Positions 14,225-21,984 of a stretch of DNA of 25,913 nucleotides are shown one piece after another. Every line of letters begins with the position of its first letter. Position 1 is the first letter of the stretch. Source of the stretch: Anaerolineaceae bacterium UBA3924 (GTDB taxonomy: Bacteria; Chloroflexota; Anaerolineae; Anaerolineales; Anaerolineaceae); assembly GCA_002385985.1 (NCBI GenBank), contig DGEO01000027.1, positions 141,361 to 167,273 on the forward strand, given 5' to 3'. Position numbers and translations under genes: made by a program. The notes beneath the pieces were generated by a model that worked only from the letters and a program-made list of their open reading frames with translations, made no database searches and was not told where the DNA came from.

Positions 14225-16918
14225 TTATAGGTTCTCGTTTCGCAGCGCGTCGACCAGGTTGTCCTTCCGGATCTTGTTCATGGCGTAGATCATGGTGGCG
14301 AACACGACCGCGAACACGCTGCCGGTGGCGATTACCAGGCTGTACCAGGGAATGAAGAACTTGATCTCGTACCCGGTCAGCACGGCCCGGTAGATCAGGT
14401 AGGTCACCCCGATCGCGACCGGGATGCCGTAGACCAGCCCTTTGAAGCCGTACAGCAGGCATTCCAGGTTCATCATGCGCCGGAAGCCGACCCGGGTCAT
14501 CCCGATGGACTTGAGCATGGCGAACTCGCGGCGGCGCAGCCCGATGTTGGTGGAGATGGTGTTGAACACATTGGCCGCGGCGATCAGCGAGAGCAGGGTG
14601 ATGAACCCGTAGGAGAAGATGTTGACCACGGTGATCAGCGCCCGGTCCGTTTCAACCGCCTGGGCATAGTCCCACAGGTTGTAGGCGGGCAGGCCTTTCT
14701 CCGTCAGGGCGTCGTGCAGGCGGTCGAAGGCAGCTTTGTGGTCAACGGCGTTGAAGAACAGGCTGGTTGTCAGCTGGCCGCGCTCCATATCGAAGATTTT
14801 CGGCATGGCGCTGTAGGGGAACATCAGCGTCAGTCCGCTGATGTCCGGGGACACCATGAAGGCTTTCTTGTCGATAACCGTGCCGATGCGAACGTCGACC
14901 GTTTCCCGCACTTCAGCCTCGGTCAGGGTGATTTCCTCGCCGCTGCTGTTCGTGTAGATATACAGCAGGCCGCCCTGTCCGTCTGGCTCCGTCCGGTCCA
15001 GATAATACCCCTTCACAGACTTCGTCCTGTCCACGGTCATGTTAAGCGACTTCTGAGCGAGCAGGTTGAAGGTGTAATAGCGTTCTTCACCAGGGTAGAA
15101 AAAGCGGACGAAATCCAGCGCCAGAGCCACCGGCTGGTCGGGGTTCATGTACACGGCCGGGTCGAGCCCCTGTTCGGCGAGGAAGTCAGCGTAGCTCTCA
15201 TCCTCGATGAAGTAGACCATGGTGCTCAAACTCACCTTGCCGGGTTGATTCGAGCTCCCCCACCCAGCCTGCTCTGTAAAGGTCATGAACTCGGGGTTGA
15301 TCAGTTCCTCTGCGACAATCCCCTCGCTGTATGCCCAGCTTGCATACCCGGCCCGGGTGATCCCGGGAATGGCGGCCAGGTCGGACTTCAGGGCTTCGAT
15401 GTCCGGGACGCGGACATCTGTTTCGTCTGCCGCACTCGACAGCAAGTACTCAATGTCGAACTCGATATTGCTCATCAATCCGCTGGCGCTGCGCGACAGG
15501 TAGGCGGTGAAGCTGGAGGCGGAGATGAACAGCACTACGCTCAGGAACAGCGAGAGCACCGTGGCGCGGTACTTGCGCCGGTTGCGCTTGAAGTTCTTGC
15601 GGGCCAGCATGCCTTCCAGGCCGAACAGCCGGTCCTCCAGGCGCGAGGTGCGCACAACCCCGGGGGTGATCTGGATGTCCTGGTTCTGGCGCACCGCGTC
15701 GATGGGCGAGATGCGGAAGGACCGCCGCGCAGGCAGATAGGCGGAGATCAGCACCGCGGCCAGCGAAACAACCACGGCAGCCACCAGCGCGGGGAGCGAG
15801 GGGGCAAGCTGCAGCGGAACGTCTGCGAAGTTCCCCAGGAAGGTCATGATGATATTGCTCGACACGCGGAAGGTCACCCCGATGCCTGCCAGCCCGGCCA
15901 GAATCCCCACCGGGATGCCGATCACGGACAGGAAGGCAGCCTCGAACAGCACGCTTTGCATCATCTGCCGCCGGGTGGCCCCGACCGAGGCCAGCAGGCC
16001 GTACTGCCGGGTGCGCTCGCTGACCGAGATCGAAAAGGCGTTGTAGATCAGGGAGATGGAGCCGAACAGCACCAGTCCCATCAGCACCGCCGCCAGGCTG
16101 TACAGTGTGGCGTTGAAGGTGGTTTCATCAGATGCGCCGGAGAAACGCAGCAGGTCGCTGTTCTTGGTTGATCCGTATTCCGGAAACTTCGTGCTCAGGA
16201 AGGCGTGGACGCCTTTTGGCCTGGCCAGCTGGATGTACAGGTCGTACCGGCCCGGGCTGGCGGGGTCGGGCAGGGTCAGTGCGGTGTAACCCGGGGCGGA
16301 AAAGTCCTCAAAGCCGGGCCTTTCGTAGAAGCCCACCACGGTGTAGGCGCGAGTTTCCCGCACGGTCAGGGTTTCTGCTTCCAGCTCGGACTCGGCGATC
16401 AGGCCGTTGAACTGGGTCAATTCTTCCCCGGCGTAGGTTCTGGAGCCAAGTTCCAGCTCGAGCCGGTCGTTCAGGGAGTATTCAAGCCCGCCCTGGTACA
16501 GCAGGTGCTCGGGCAGCAGGATTTCATCCGTTCGCTCGGGCAGACGGCCGCGGGTCACCTTGACCGGCATGTATTCGGTGAAATCATCCGACATCCCGGC
16601 GACGAACAGGTAGGGTTTGAAATCACTCGGGATGCCTTCCAGTCGGGCATAGCCGATGTTCTGCAGGCTGGTATAGGAAGCCACCTCCGGGTCGGTGTCA
16701 AGCTCCGCCAGACGGTCCTGCTCGACGCCGAAGACCGCTCCGTGCCAGCTGCCGCTGCGGTCAATGGTGGCCCGCACAAGATAATCTTGCAGGCTGGAGA
16801 CGGACGTGGTCACCCCGGTGAACATGGCCGCCGAGAGCACAATGCCGGCGATTGTGACCAGGGTGCGCACCCTGTTCAGCCCCAGCGTGCGCAGTGTGAT
16901 GCGGTGAAAGACGTTCAT
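14225..16918 (-). CDS. Large FtsX-type ABC transporter permease
   Basis: An 897-residue membrane protein with two FtsX/MacB permease units. The first membrane segment is at about 18-38, followed by a large extracytoplasmic domain to about 270. Three helices follow (about 272-295, 322-348, 375-396), the last ended by the conserved SISVSERTRQYGLLASVGATRRQ-type coupling loop region upstream and PARRSFRISPIDAVR. A second unit starts at about 450 with another large extracytoplasmic domain (about 475-755) and three closing helices. The layout suits a type VII (mechanotransmission) ABC system that extracts or shields against envelope-active compounds or moves lipoproteins, rather than ordinary import. 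Its ATG overlaps the ATPase stop by four bases. The nearby two-component system and operators suggest induced expression. The substrate is unknown. Confidence 0.9.
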   Translation of the reverse strand: MNVFHRITLRTLGLNRVRTLVTIAGIVLSAAMFTGVTTSVSSLQDYLVRATIDRSGSWHGAVFGVEQDRLAELDTDPEVASYTSLQNIGYARLEGIPSDFKPYLFVAGMSDDFTEYMPVKVTRGRLPERTDEILLPEHLLYQGGLEYSLNDRLELELGSRTYAGEELTQFNGLIAESELEAETLTVRETRAYTVVGFYERPGFEDFSAPGYTALTLPDPASPGRYDLYIQLARPKGVHAFLSTKFPEYGSTKNSDLLRFSGASDETTFNATLYSLAAVLMGLVLFGSISLIYNAFSISVSERTRQYGLLASVGATRRQMMQSVLFEAAFLSVIGIPVGILAGLAGIGVTFRVSSNIIMTFLGNFADVPLQLAPSLPALVAAVVVSLAAVLISAYLPARRSFRISPIDAVRQNQDIQITPGVVRTSRLEDRLFGLEGMLARKNFKRNRRKYRATVLSLFLSVVLFISASSFTAYLSRSASGLMSNIEFDIEYLLSSAADETDVRVPDIEALKSDLAAIPGITRAGYASWAYSEGIVAEELINPEFMTFTEQAGWGSSNQPGKVSLSTMVYFIEDESYADFLAEQGLDPAVYMNPDQPVALALDFVRFFYPGEERYYTFNLLAQKSLNMTVDRTKSVKGYYLDRTEPDGQGGLLYIYTNSSGEEITLTEAEVRETVDVRIGTVIDKKAFMVSPDISGLTLMFPYSAMPKIFDMERGQLTTSLFFNAVDHKAAFDRLHDALTEKGLPAYNLWDYAQAVETDRALITVVNIFSYGFITLLSLIAAANVFNTISTNIGLRRREFAMLKSIGMTRVGFRRMMNLECLLYGFKGLVYGIPVAIGVTYLIYRAVLTGYEIKFFIPWYSLVIATGSVFAVVFATMIYAMNKIRKDNLVDALRNENL

Positions 16919-17598
16919 CGGCGGATCACCTCGTCCCGGCAGATGCGGCCGTCTTCCAGCGCGATGATTCGATCGGCCTGCAGGGCAATGTTCTCGTCAT
17001 GGGTGATGACGATCAGCGTCTGGTGATACTTCTTGTTGGACAGCTTGAGCAGCTCGACGATCTCGTGGCTGTTCTTCGAGTCCAGGTTGCCGGTCGGCTC
17101 GTCGGCCAGTACCACCGCGGGGGCGTTGATCAGCGCCCGGCCGATCGAGACGCGCTGCTGCTGCCCGCCCGAAAGCTCGTTGGGCAGGTGGTTTTCCCGG
17201 CCCTTCAAGTCCAGCGTGGTGAGCAGCTCGTCCAGGCGGGACTGGTCGACCTCCCGGCCGTCCATCAGCACCGGCAGGGTGATGTTTTCGACCACGTTCA
17301 GCACCGGGATCAGGTTGTAGAACTGGTAGACCAGTCCGACCTGCCGGCGGCGGAAGATGGCCAGCTGCTCGTCGTCCTGGGCATACACGTCGCAGCCGTT
17401 CATGAAGACTTTTCCGCCGGTGGGGGTGTCCACCCCGCCCAGAATGTGCAGCAGGGTCGACTTTCCTGACCCGGAAGGCCCGATAATGGCGATAAACTCG
17501 CCTTTCTGCACCGAAAAGCTCACCCCGTCCAGCGCGCGGACCTGGATGCCGTTTTTTCCATAGATTTTGGTCAAGTTTTCAACACGCAGCAGTTCCAC
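16915..17598 (-). CDS. ABC transporter ATPase, MacB/LolD/BceA type
   Basis: A 227-residue nucleotide-binding subunit. Walker A is GPSGSGKST (40-48), the Q-loop is Q92, the signature is LSGGQQQR (142-149), Walker B is VVLADEP (162-168) and the switch His is H200. Length and sequence fit the LolD/MacB/BceA group that partners FtsX-type permeases. GTG at 17598 is the start, with GGAGG six bases upstream. The first 11-bp-repeat operator ends 46 bases before it, and the small peptide gene ends 96 bases before it. It should power the permease encoded next. Confidence 0.95.
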   Translation of the reverse strand: MELLRVENLTKIYGKNGIQVRALDGVSFSVQKGEFIAIIGPSGSGKSTLLHILGGVDTPTGGKVFMNGCDVYAQDDEQLAIFRRRQVGLVYQFYNLIPVLNVVENITLPVLMDGREVDQSRLDELLTTLDLKGRENHLPNELSGGQQQRVSIGRALINAPAVVLADEPTGNLDSKNSHEIVELLKLSNKKYHQTLIVITHDENIALQADRIIALEDGRICRDEVIRR

Positions 17599-17644
17599 AA
17601 TGAACCTCCAAGTTTGATTCCAACCGTAATGCTAAGTCCTCCGG

Positions 17645-17682
17645 GTGACAATCCCGTGACTCTAAAGTGACAATTCTGTCAC
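17645..17682. promoter_or_regulatory. Four-half-site 11-bp-periodic operator in front of the ABC genes
   Basis: GTGAC begins at 17645, 17656 and 17667, and GTCAC at 17678: three direct half-sites and one inverted, all at 11-bp steps. The third and fourth form GTGACA-4-TGTCAC. Direct repeats at 11 bp are typical of OmpR/PhoB-type regulators, and such a gene lies about 1.3 kb upstream. On the coding strand the proximal site includes TTGTCA, a possible -35. Confidence 0.75.
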
Positions 17683-17694
17683 TTAGCCGGCGTC

Positions 17695-17883
17695 TCAGGC
17701 TCTTTCCTGCGGCTCACCGGCGCTCAGCCACACGGGAATGAGCGCCAGCAGTGCGAAAAGCAGCCCCAGCGCCAGCACGGTCACCGCGATGATGGGGGAC
17801 ACTTCCGTGACCGGCCCGGAAGGGGCGGCCGGCGGTTCGGTCTGAAGCACCGAGAGTGCTGCAATTGTCACCAACTGAATCAC
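17695..17883 (-). CDS. 62-residue membrane peptide between kinase and ABC genes
   Basis: A short gene starting at GTG (17883) with GGAGGG four bases upstream. The product begins with a hydrophobic stretch (IQLVTIAALSVL), then a short Pro/Glu-containing segment (QTEPPAAPSGPVTEVSP), and a strong membrane helix (IIAVTVLALGLLFALLALI) with a short polar end. It could be a two-helix hairpin or a signal plus anchor. The frame stays open upstream into the kinase gene, but that part overlaps the operator and kinase coding and lacks a ribosome site. An operator copy precedes this gene and another lies between it and the ABC genes, so it looks like its own regulated unit. It may be a sensor, an adaptor or a small transporter subunit; I recognise no family. 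Confidence 0.65.
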   Translation of the reverse strand: MIQLVTIAALSVLQTEPPAAPSGPVTEVSPIIAVTVLALGLLFALLALIPVWLSAGEPQERA

Positions 17884-17926
17884 GCTGCCCTCCAATCTGT
17901 TTCCAGTATGAAGATAGCGGCTCAGG

Positions 17927-17964
17927 GTGACAGGCCGGTGACTCTTCGGTGACAATTCTGTCAC
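17927..17964. promoter_or_regulatory. Second copy of the four-half-site operator
   Basis: GTGAC begins at 17927, 17938 and 17949, and GTCAC at 17960, the same layout and spacing as 17645-17682. The third and fourth half-sites share a 16-base identical core with that copy. It ends 43 bases before the GTG of the small peptide gene. CATACT at 17905-17910 could be the -10, at 17 bp from a CTGTCA -35 inside the box. Confidence 0.75.
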
Positions 17965-17974
17965 CGGGGCTGGA

Positions 17975-18991
17975 TTAGACGATGGATTTGTAGAAGCGGA
18001 TGGTGAACTTTGCCCCGCCCTCGGGATGGTTGCCGGCCTGGAGAGTGCCGTTCTGCCGGGTGACAATCATGCGCGCCAGAGCCAGCCCGATGCCCACGCT
18101 CTGGTCGCCGGAATGCTTGCCTTTGTAGAAGCGCTTGAACAGGTGGGGCAGGTCCTCCGGGTCAATCCCGGGGCCGCTGTCCCGGACCACGATTTCAGTG
18201 TACAGCGGGTTTTCCGCCGCTTCGATGCGAATCCAGCCGCCTTCGGGTGTGGCTTCCATGCAGTTTTTCAGGATGTTGGCCAGCGCTTCCACCGACCAGG
18301 ACAGGTCGCCGGTGAAGGTCTCGCCGCCGCTGGCGCAGACCTGCAGCTGCTGGCCCCGCAGGTCCATCGGCACGGCGAGGGTGGCGGCGGCCCGGCGGAT
18401 CAGCTCGGCCACCGGCACCGGCTGGCTCTGCAGCGAGACGGTGCCAGCGTCCAGTCGGGCGATTTTGAGCAGGGCGGAGATCAGCCAGTCGATGCGCACC
18501 AGCAGGCTTTCCATCTCGCGCAGCAGCGAAGCGCGCTGTTCCTCCGCCAGGCCGGGTCTGGAGAGGCGCTCGCGCAGCAGGTTGATCGAGGTCAGCGGGG
18601 TGCGGATCTGGTGCGAGATGTCGGCGATCGAGTCCGCCAGATAGATTTTGTCCCGGCGCAGCGCGTCGGCCTGCTCGCGCAGCTGCACGGTCAGCTTGAG
18701 GATCTCGGACTGCAGGATGGCCAGCTCGCCTTCGGCGTAGGCGTCCAGCCGGATGTCCTCGCCGCCGTGCAGGATGCGGTCGATTTCCTGGCTCAGCTCG
18801 GCGATGCGGCGGTAGCGGCGGTAGGTCAGGATGTGATAGAGGGCGATGAACAGTGCGGCGGTGCCCGGTGCGAGCCAGCCGTGCGAGGGGCTGAGAACAA
18901 ATCCAACGGCGGTTACCAGCGCGGCCAGCAGCGCCTGGATCAGCAGTCCGCGCCGGATCTCAGGGTTGCGAAGGTACTGCTCAATGCCCAA
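17975..18991 (-). CDS. Histidine kinase with short-loop (intramembrane-sensing) input region
   Basis: A sensor kinase of 338 residues from the TTG at 18991, which overlaps the response-regulator gene by 11 bases; an ATG at 19051 is possible but would overlap by 71. Two membrane helices (about 15-33 and 44-57) are joined by only about ten outside residues (SPSHGWLAPG), as in intramembrane-sensing kinases of the BceS type. A HAMP-like/coiled segment leads to the phospho-acceptor box DISHQIRTPLTS (H127). The ATPase part has N box ILKNCMEA, G1 DSGPGIDPEDL, an F box (LFKRFYKG) and G2 GIGLALARMIV. It should phosphorylate the OmpR-type regulator and may sense through the ABC transporter. Confidence 0.92.
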   Translation of the reverse strand: MGIEQYLRNPEIRRGLLIQALLAALVTAVGFVLSPSHGWLAPGTAALFIALYHILTYRRYRRIAELSQEIDRILHGGEDIRLDAYAEGELAILQSEILKLTVQLREQADALRRDKIYLADSIADISHQIRTPLTSINLLRERLSRPGLAEEQRASLLREMESLLVRIDWLISALLKIARLDAGTVSLQSQPVPVAELIRRAAATLAVPMDLRGQQLQVCASGGETFTGDLSWSVEALANILKNCMEATPEGGWIRIEAAENPLYTEIVVRDSGPGIDPEDLPHLFKRFYKGKHSGDQSVGIGLALARMIVTRQNGTLQAGNHPEGGAKFTIRFYKSIV

Positions 18992-19652
18992 TCTTGTACC
19001 CGATGCCGCGAATGGTCTTGATGAAAGTGGGGTTCTGCGGGTCGTCCTCAAGCTTGTCGCGCAGGCGCTTGATGTAGACCGTCAGGGTGTTATCGTTGAC
19101 ATATTCCCCGGCCGCGTCCCAGATCTCTTCCAGCAGCCGGGAGCGGGAGAGGACCAGACCTTTATTGGCAAAGAAGACCAGCAGCAGCCGGTACTCGAGC
19201 GCGGAGAGGAACACCTCCTCCCCATGTCTGGTCACATTGCCCTTTTCGGTGTCCACCCGGATGTGGTCCACTTCCAGCACCGTCTGGGATTTGCCGCTGC
19301 GCCGCAGAACGCTGCGGATGCGGGAGAGCAGCTCCCGGGGGCGGAAGGGCTTGCTGATGTAATCGTCCGCGCCCATGTCCAGCCCGGCGACCACGCTGTA
19401 CTCGTCGCCGGAGGCGGTCAGGAAGATGACCGGCAGGTCCGAATTGGCTTTGGCGGCGGCGCAGACCGCGTAGCCGCTGCCGTCGGGTAGAGAGATGTCC
19501 AGCAGCACCAGGTCGTGCTGTCCGGTCTCCAGCTTTTCCAGCGCTTCCGCCTGACCCCCGGCGGTTTCCACCGTGAAGCCTTCGTCGCACAGGTATCGGG
19601 TCAGGTTCGAGACGATGCTGTGATCGTCTTCCACAAGCAGGATTCGGGTCAC
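18981..19652 (-). CDS. OmpR/PhoB-family response regulator
   Basis: A 223-residue regulator. The receiver domain has the acidic pair in LLVEDD, phospho-acceptor D52 (LVLLDISLPDGSG), the switch Thr in VIFLTAS and the Lys in ISKPFRP. The C-terminal winged helix ends with the recognition region VNDNTLTVYIKRLRDKLEDD and TIRGIGYKIG. I place the start at GTG 19652, giving VTRILLVEDD. TACAAT (19659-19664) ends six bases upstream, so the message may be leaderless. A GTG at 19667, five codons earlier, is the alternative but would lie upstream of the predicted transcript start. It is a good candidate to bind the two 11-bp-periodic operators. Confidence 0.94.
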   Translation of the reverse strand: MTRILLVEDDHSIVSNLTRYLCDEGFTVETAGGQAEALEKLETGQHDLVLLDISLPDGSGYAVCAAAKANSDLPVIFLTASGDEYSVVAGLDMGADDYISKPFRPRELLSRIRSVLRRSGKSQTVLEVDHIRVDTEKGNVTRHGEEVFLSALEYRLLLVFFANKGLVLSRSRLLEEIWDAAGEYVNDNTLTVYIKRLRDKLEDDPQNPTFIKTIRGIGYKIGH

Positions 19653-19658
19653 GCCACT

Positions 19659-19664
19659 ATTGTA
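19659..19664 (-). promoter_or_regulatory. -10 element of the two-component genes
   Basis: TACAAT on the minus strand lies six bases before the GTG at 19652. No clear -35 is present. No copy of the 11-bp operator is found here. Confidence 0.35.
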
Positions 19665-19710
19665 CACGCTCCGGGCCAGAATTGCCCGACTGCAAGGGCC
19701 TGAACCGGTC

Positions 19711-20370
19711 TCAGCCTGCCTGTATCAGCAGCAGAATGGAGACGAAGTGCGCCGCGGCCCCGGCCAGCACGAACAGGTGCCAGACCTCGTGAAAACCGAA
19801 CCGACCGGGGAGGAAGTCAAGCCGTTTGGTCACGTATACGACCGCCCCGACCGTGTAAGCCAGCCCGCCGGTGACCAGCCAGGCCACCGAAGCGGGGGGA
19901 AGCGAGGTCAGGATTTCCCGGACGGCCAGCACGCTCAGCCAGCCCATGAGCACGTAAGCCCCGGCGGTGATCCAGCGCGGGGCGTTGATGTAAAAGAGCT
20001 TGGCCACAACCCCGGCCGCCGCCAGCGACCAGATGACCGCCAGGAAGGGCCACCGCCAGGGGCCTTCGAAGGCGATCACGCAGAAGGGAGTATATGAACC
20101 GGCGATCAGTATGTAAATACAGGCGTGGTCCAGCTTGCGGAGCAGCTGCGCCGCGCGGGGCGGCTGACCCAGGGTGTGGTACAGCCCGCTGGAGAAGAAC
20201 AACAGGAACAGGCTCGCCCCGTAGACCAACAGGGCAGCTTTTCCGGCCGGTGCCATCCCCGGCGAAAGACCCAGCAGGACCACCATCCCCGGCAGGGCGG
20301 CGGCCGCGCCGGCGTAATGGGTAAGCGCGCTGACCGGGTCCTTGATTTTTCGAAGGATACCTGCCCGCAT
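19711..20370 (-). CDS. Haemolysin III / PAQR-family membrane protein
   Basis: A 219-residue seven-helix membrane protein. It carries the three conserved family sites: SSGLYHT, LDHACIYILIAGSYTP and a closing HEVWHLFVLAGAAAHF. The His and Asp in these blocks form the zinc site of adiponectin-receptor-like hydrolases; bacterial HlyIII members are called haemolysins but may act on membrane lipids. I favour the ATG at 20370 with GGAGG eleven bases upstream; earlier in-frame GTG/ATG codons (up to 20403) have poorer sites. It stands alone, downstream of a structured gap. Confidence 0.92.
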   Translation of the reverse strand: MRAGILRKIKDPVSALTHYAGAAAALPGMVVLLGLSPGMAPAGKAALLVYGASLFLLFFSSGLYHTLGQPPRAAQLLRKLDHACIYILIAGSYTPFCVIAFEGPWRWPFLAVIWSLAAAGVVAKLFYINAPRWITAGAYVLMGWLSVLAVREILTSLPPASVAWLVTGGLAYTVGAVVYVTKRLDFLPGRFGFHEVWHLFVLAGAAAHFVSILLLIQAG

Positions 20371-20442
20371 TGAATGAGCAACCTCCATGTTCATACTGCT
20401 CACCAGTCTACCCGGCGGGCCGGGAAATTCCTATGGGAGGTT

Positions 20443-20476
20443 CGGCCTACTGTCGGTCCCATTTTTAAGTAGGCCG
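20443..20476. repeat. Hairpin with 9-bp arms in an otherwise empty gap
   Basis: CGGCCTACT (20443-20451) pairs with AGTAGGCCG (20468-20476) across a 16-base loop containing ATTTTTA. The octamer CGGTCCCA also occurs twice (20454, 20475). The 235-base gap 20404-20638 holds nothing else I can name. It could be a weak terminator of the MBL gene. Confidence 0.4.
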
Positions 20477-20638
20477 GTCCCAGCTGCGTGCGGGCAGGGG
20501 ATTACCCTCACGCGGGGTGAACCAGCCCGTCAGGATTAATCGCCCGGCGATCGTCCCCGGATTGAGAGGGGCCTGTGGACTGGCGAAAAAAGGACGCCAG
20601 CAGCGCCGGCGGCCGTAGATGCTGTCTAAACCCGGGAA

Positions 20639-21958
20639 TCAGTAGCAGTATTCCGCCACCAGCGCGCCGGAGGGGTCGCGCAGCTCGGCGCAGTCGCCGC
20701 CGTTGTTCCACACCGGGGTGGTGGTGTTGTAGGAGAAGCCGCCGGTGTCCGGGTGGACCTGGTTGGTGTACACCCGCACCATCTCCCCGGCAGGCAGGGA
20801 GTAATCCGGGAAGGTGAACACGTGGTTCTGCTTGTCCCGCAGGGTCCAGCCTCCCAGCTGAACCGTCTGGCTGCCTTCATTGAGAATTTCCACGTATTCG
20901 TCCGGCTCGTTGGTCAGCTCGCCGTCATAGAAGACGGTGGTGATCACCACCCGGTACAGGCGTTCGGGCCGGGCGGTGGGGAGCGGCGTGGGCTCGGCGG
21001 CGCCGGCCGGGTCAGAACCGGTGACGGGGGTTTGTCCTTCAGCGGCCGGCAGCGGCTCATTGATGGCGTAGCGAATCCCGTCGGTGCGGATGACGATATG
21101 CCCGTCCAGGTCGGTGCGCCAGATGCCAGCCCCGGCGTCCTCCAGCCGGGCCAGGGTTTCTTCACGGGGGTGTCCGTAGGTGTTGTCCGCCCCGACGGAG
21201 ATCACCGCGATCTCCGGGCTGACCGCTTCCAGGAAGGCCGTGCTGGAGCCTTCGCCGCTGCCGTGGTGGGCCACTTTGAGGATGTCAGCGTCCAGGTCCA
21301 CGCCTCTGTTAATCAAATCGCGCTCCTGATCAAATGCCAGGTCGCAGGTGAACAGCGTCCTGAGCTGGCCGGTGGTGACCATCACCGCCAGGCAGGCGGA
21401 GTTGCTTTCCGGGTTGTTCAGCCCGGCCTGCGGGTTGATCACCACCGCCCGCATCTGCCCCCAGGTGTGCCTGTCACCGGCCCGGGTGACGGTCAGGCGC
21501 AGGCCCTCGTCCCGCACCGCGCGGGCGAAGTCCTCCCAGGTCCGGGTATCGCCGGGGTAGCCGTTGTACAGCACCTTCCGGACGGGGATGTCGTCCATCT
21601 CCAGCACGGTGATCAGACCGCCGATGTGGTCCGAGTCGGGGTGGCTGGCGACCAGCACGTCAATCTGGCGCACGCCCTCATCCCGCAGGTATTCCGCGAT
21701 GATTGGCCCGGCGCTGCGCACCCCGCCGTCCATCAGCACGGTGAAGCCATTCGGGTCGCGCAGCAGGGCGGAGTCTCCCTGGCCGACGTCGATGAAGGTG
21801 ATGGTGAACTCGCCGGTGACGGCTGTGGGTGTGGCGGCCGGCAGTGCCGGCTGGGCTGGCTGCTGGCGAATTTGCAGGAAAAGCAGCAGCGCGATGGACA
21901 GGCAAAGCAGCAGTGCGACGATGACGATAAGGGCAAGAATTACTCTTCGGGCGGTCAT
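20639..21958 (-). CDS. ComEC-like metallo-beta-lactamase fused to a lamin-tail domain
   Basis: A 439-residue exported protein. One N-terminal membrane segment (about 7-28) anchors it. Residues 50-310 are a metallo-beta-lactamase fold like the extracytoplasmic domain of ComEC/Rec2: IDVGQGDSALL (56-66), the metal motif SHPDSDHIGG (H106, D108, D110, H111) and LKVAHHGSGEGS. Related domains act as nucleases or phosphodiesterases on DNA outside the membrane. A Pro/Thr linker is followed by a lamin-tail domain (about 330-439) closing with VWNNGGDCAELRDPSG. The ATG at 21958 has GAGGAA upstream; a GTG at 21985 touches the previous stop. The channel part of ComEC is absent, so DNA or nucleotide scavenging at the surface is more likely than uptake. 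Confidence 0.88.
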   Translation of the reverse strand: MTARRVILALIVIVALLLCLSIALLLFLQIRQQPAQPALPAATPTAVTGEFTITFIDVGQGDSALLRDPNGFTVLMDGGVRSAGPIIAEYLRDEGVRQIDVLVASHPDSDHIGGLITVLEMDDIPVRKVLYNGYPGDTRTWEDFARAVRDEGLRLTVTRAGDRHTWGQMRAVVINPQAGLNNPESNSACLAVMVTTGQLRTLFTCDLAFDQERDLINRGVDLDADILKVAHHGSGEGSSTAFLEAVSPEIAVISVGADNTYGHPREETLARLEDAGAGIWRTDLDGHIVIRTDGIRYAINEPLPAAEGQTPVTGSDPAGAAEPTPLPTARPERLYRVVITTVFYDGELTNEPDEYVEILNEGSQTVQLGGWTLRDKQNHVFTFPDYSLPAGEMVRVYTNQVHPDTGGFSYNTTTPVWNNGGDCAELRDPSGALVAEYCY

Positions 21959-21984
21959 TAATATTTCCTCAGACGGGGCGAACA

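Noticed and set aside
14714..16171. 485-codon open frame on the plus strand
   Set aside because: Antisense to the ABC permease; the product is His/Gln/Gly-rich shadow sequence.
17645..17964. Short regularly spaced repeats considered as a CRISPR remnant
   Set aside because: Units are 5-6 bases at 11-bp steps with only four per cluster, which fits a DNA-binding protein site, not repeats and spacers.
17884..18066. N-terminal extension of the small membrane peptide gene
   Set aside because: The frame stays open, but it overlaps the kinase 3' end and the operator, has low-complexity Ser/Pro content and lacks a ribosome site. The GTG at 17883 has an excellent one.
20753..21961. 402-codon open frame on the plus strand
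   Set aside because: Antisense to the metallo-beta-lactamase gene, whose metal motifs are intact.
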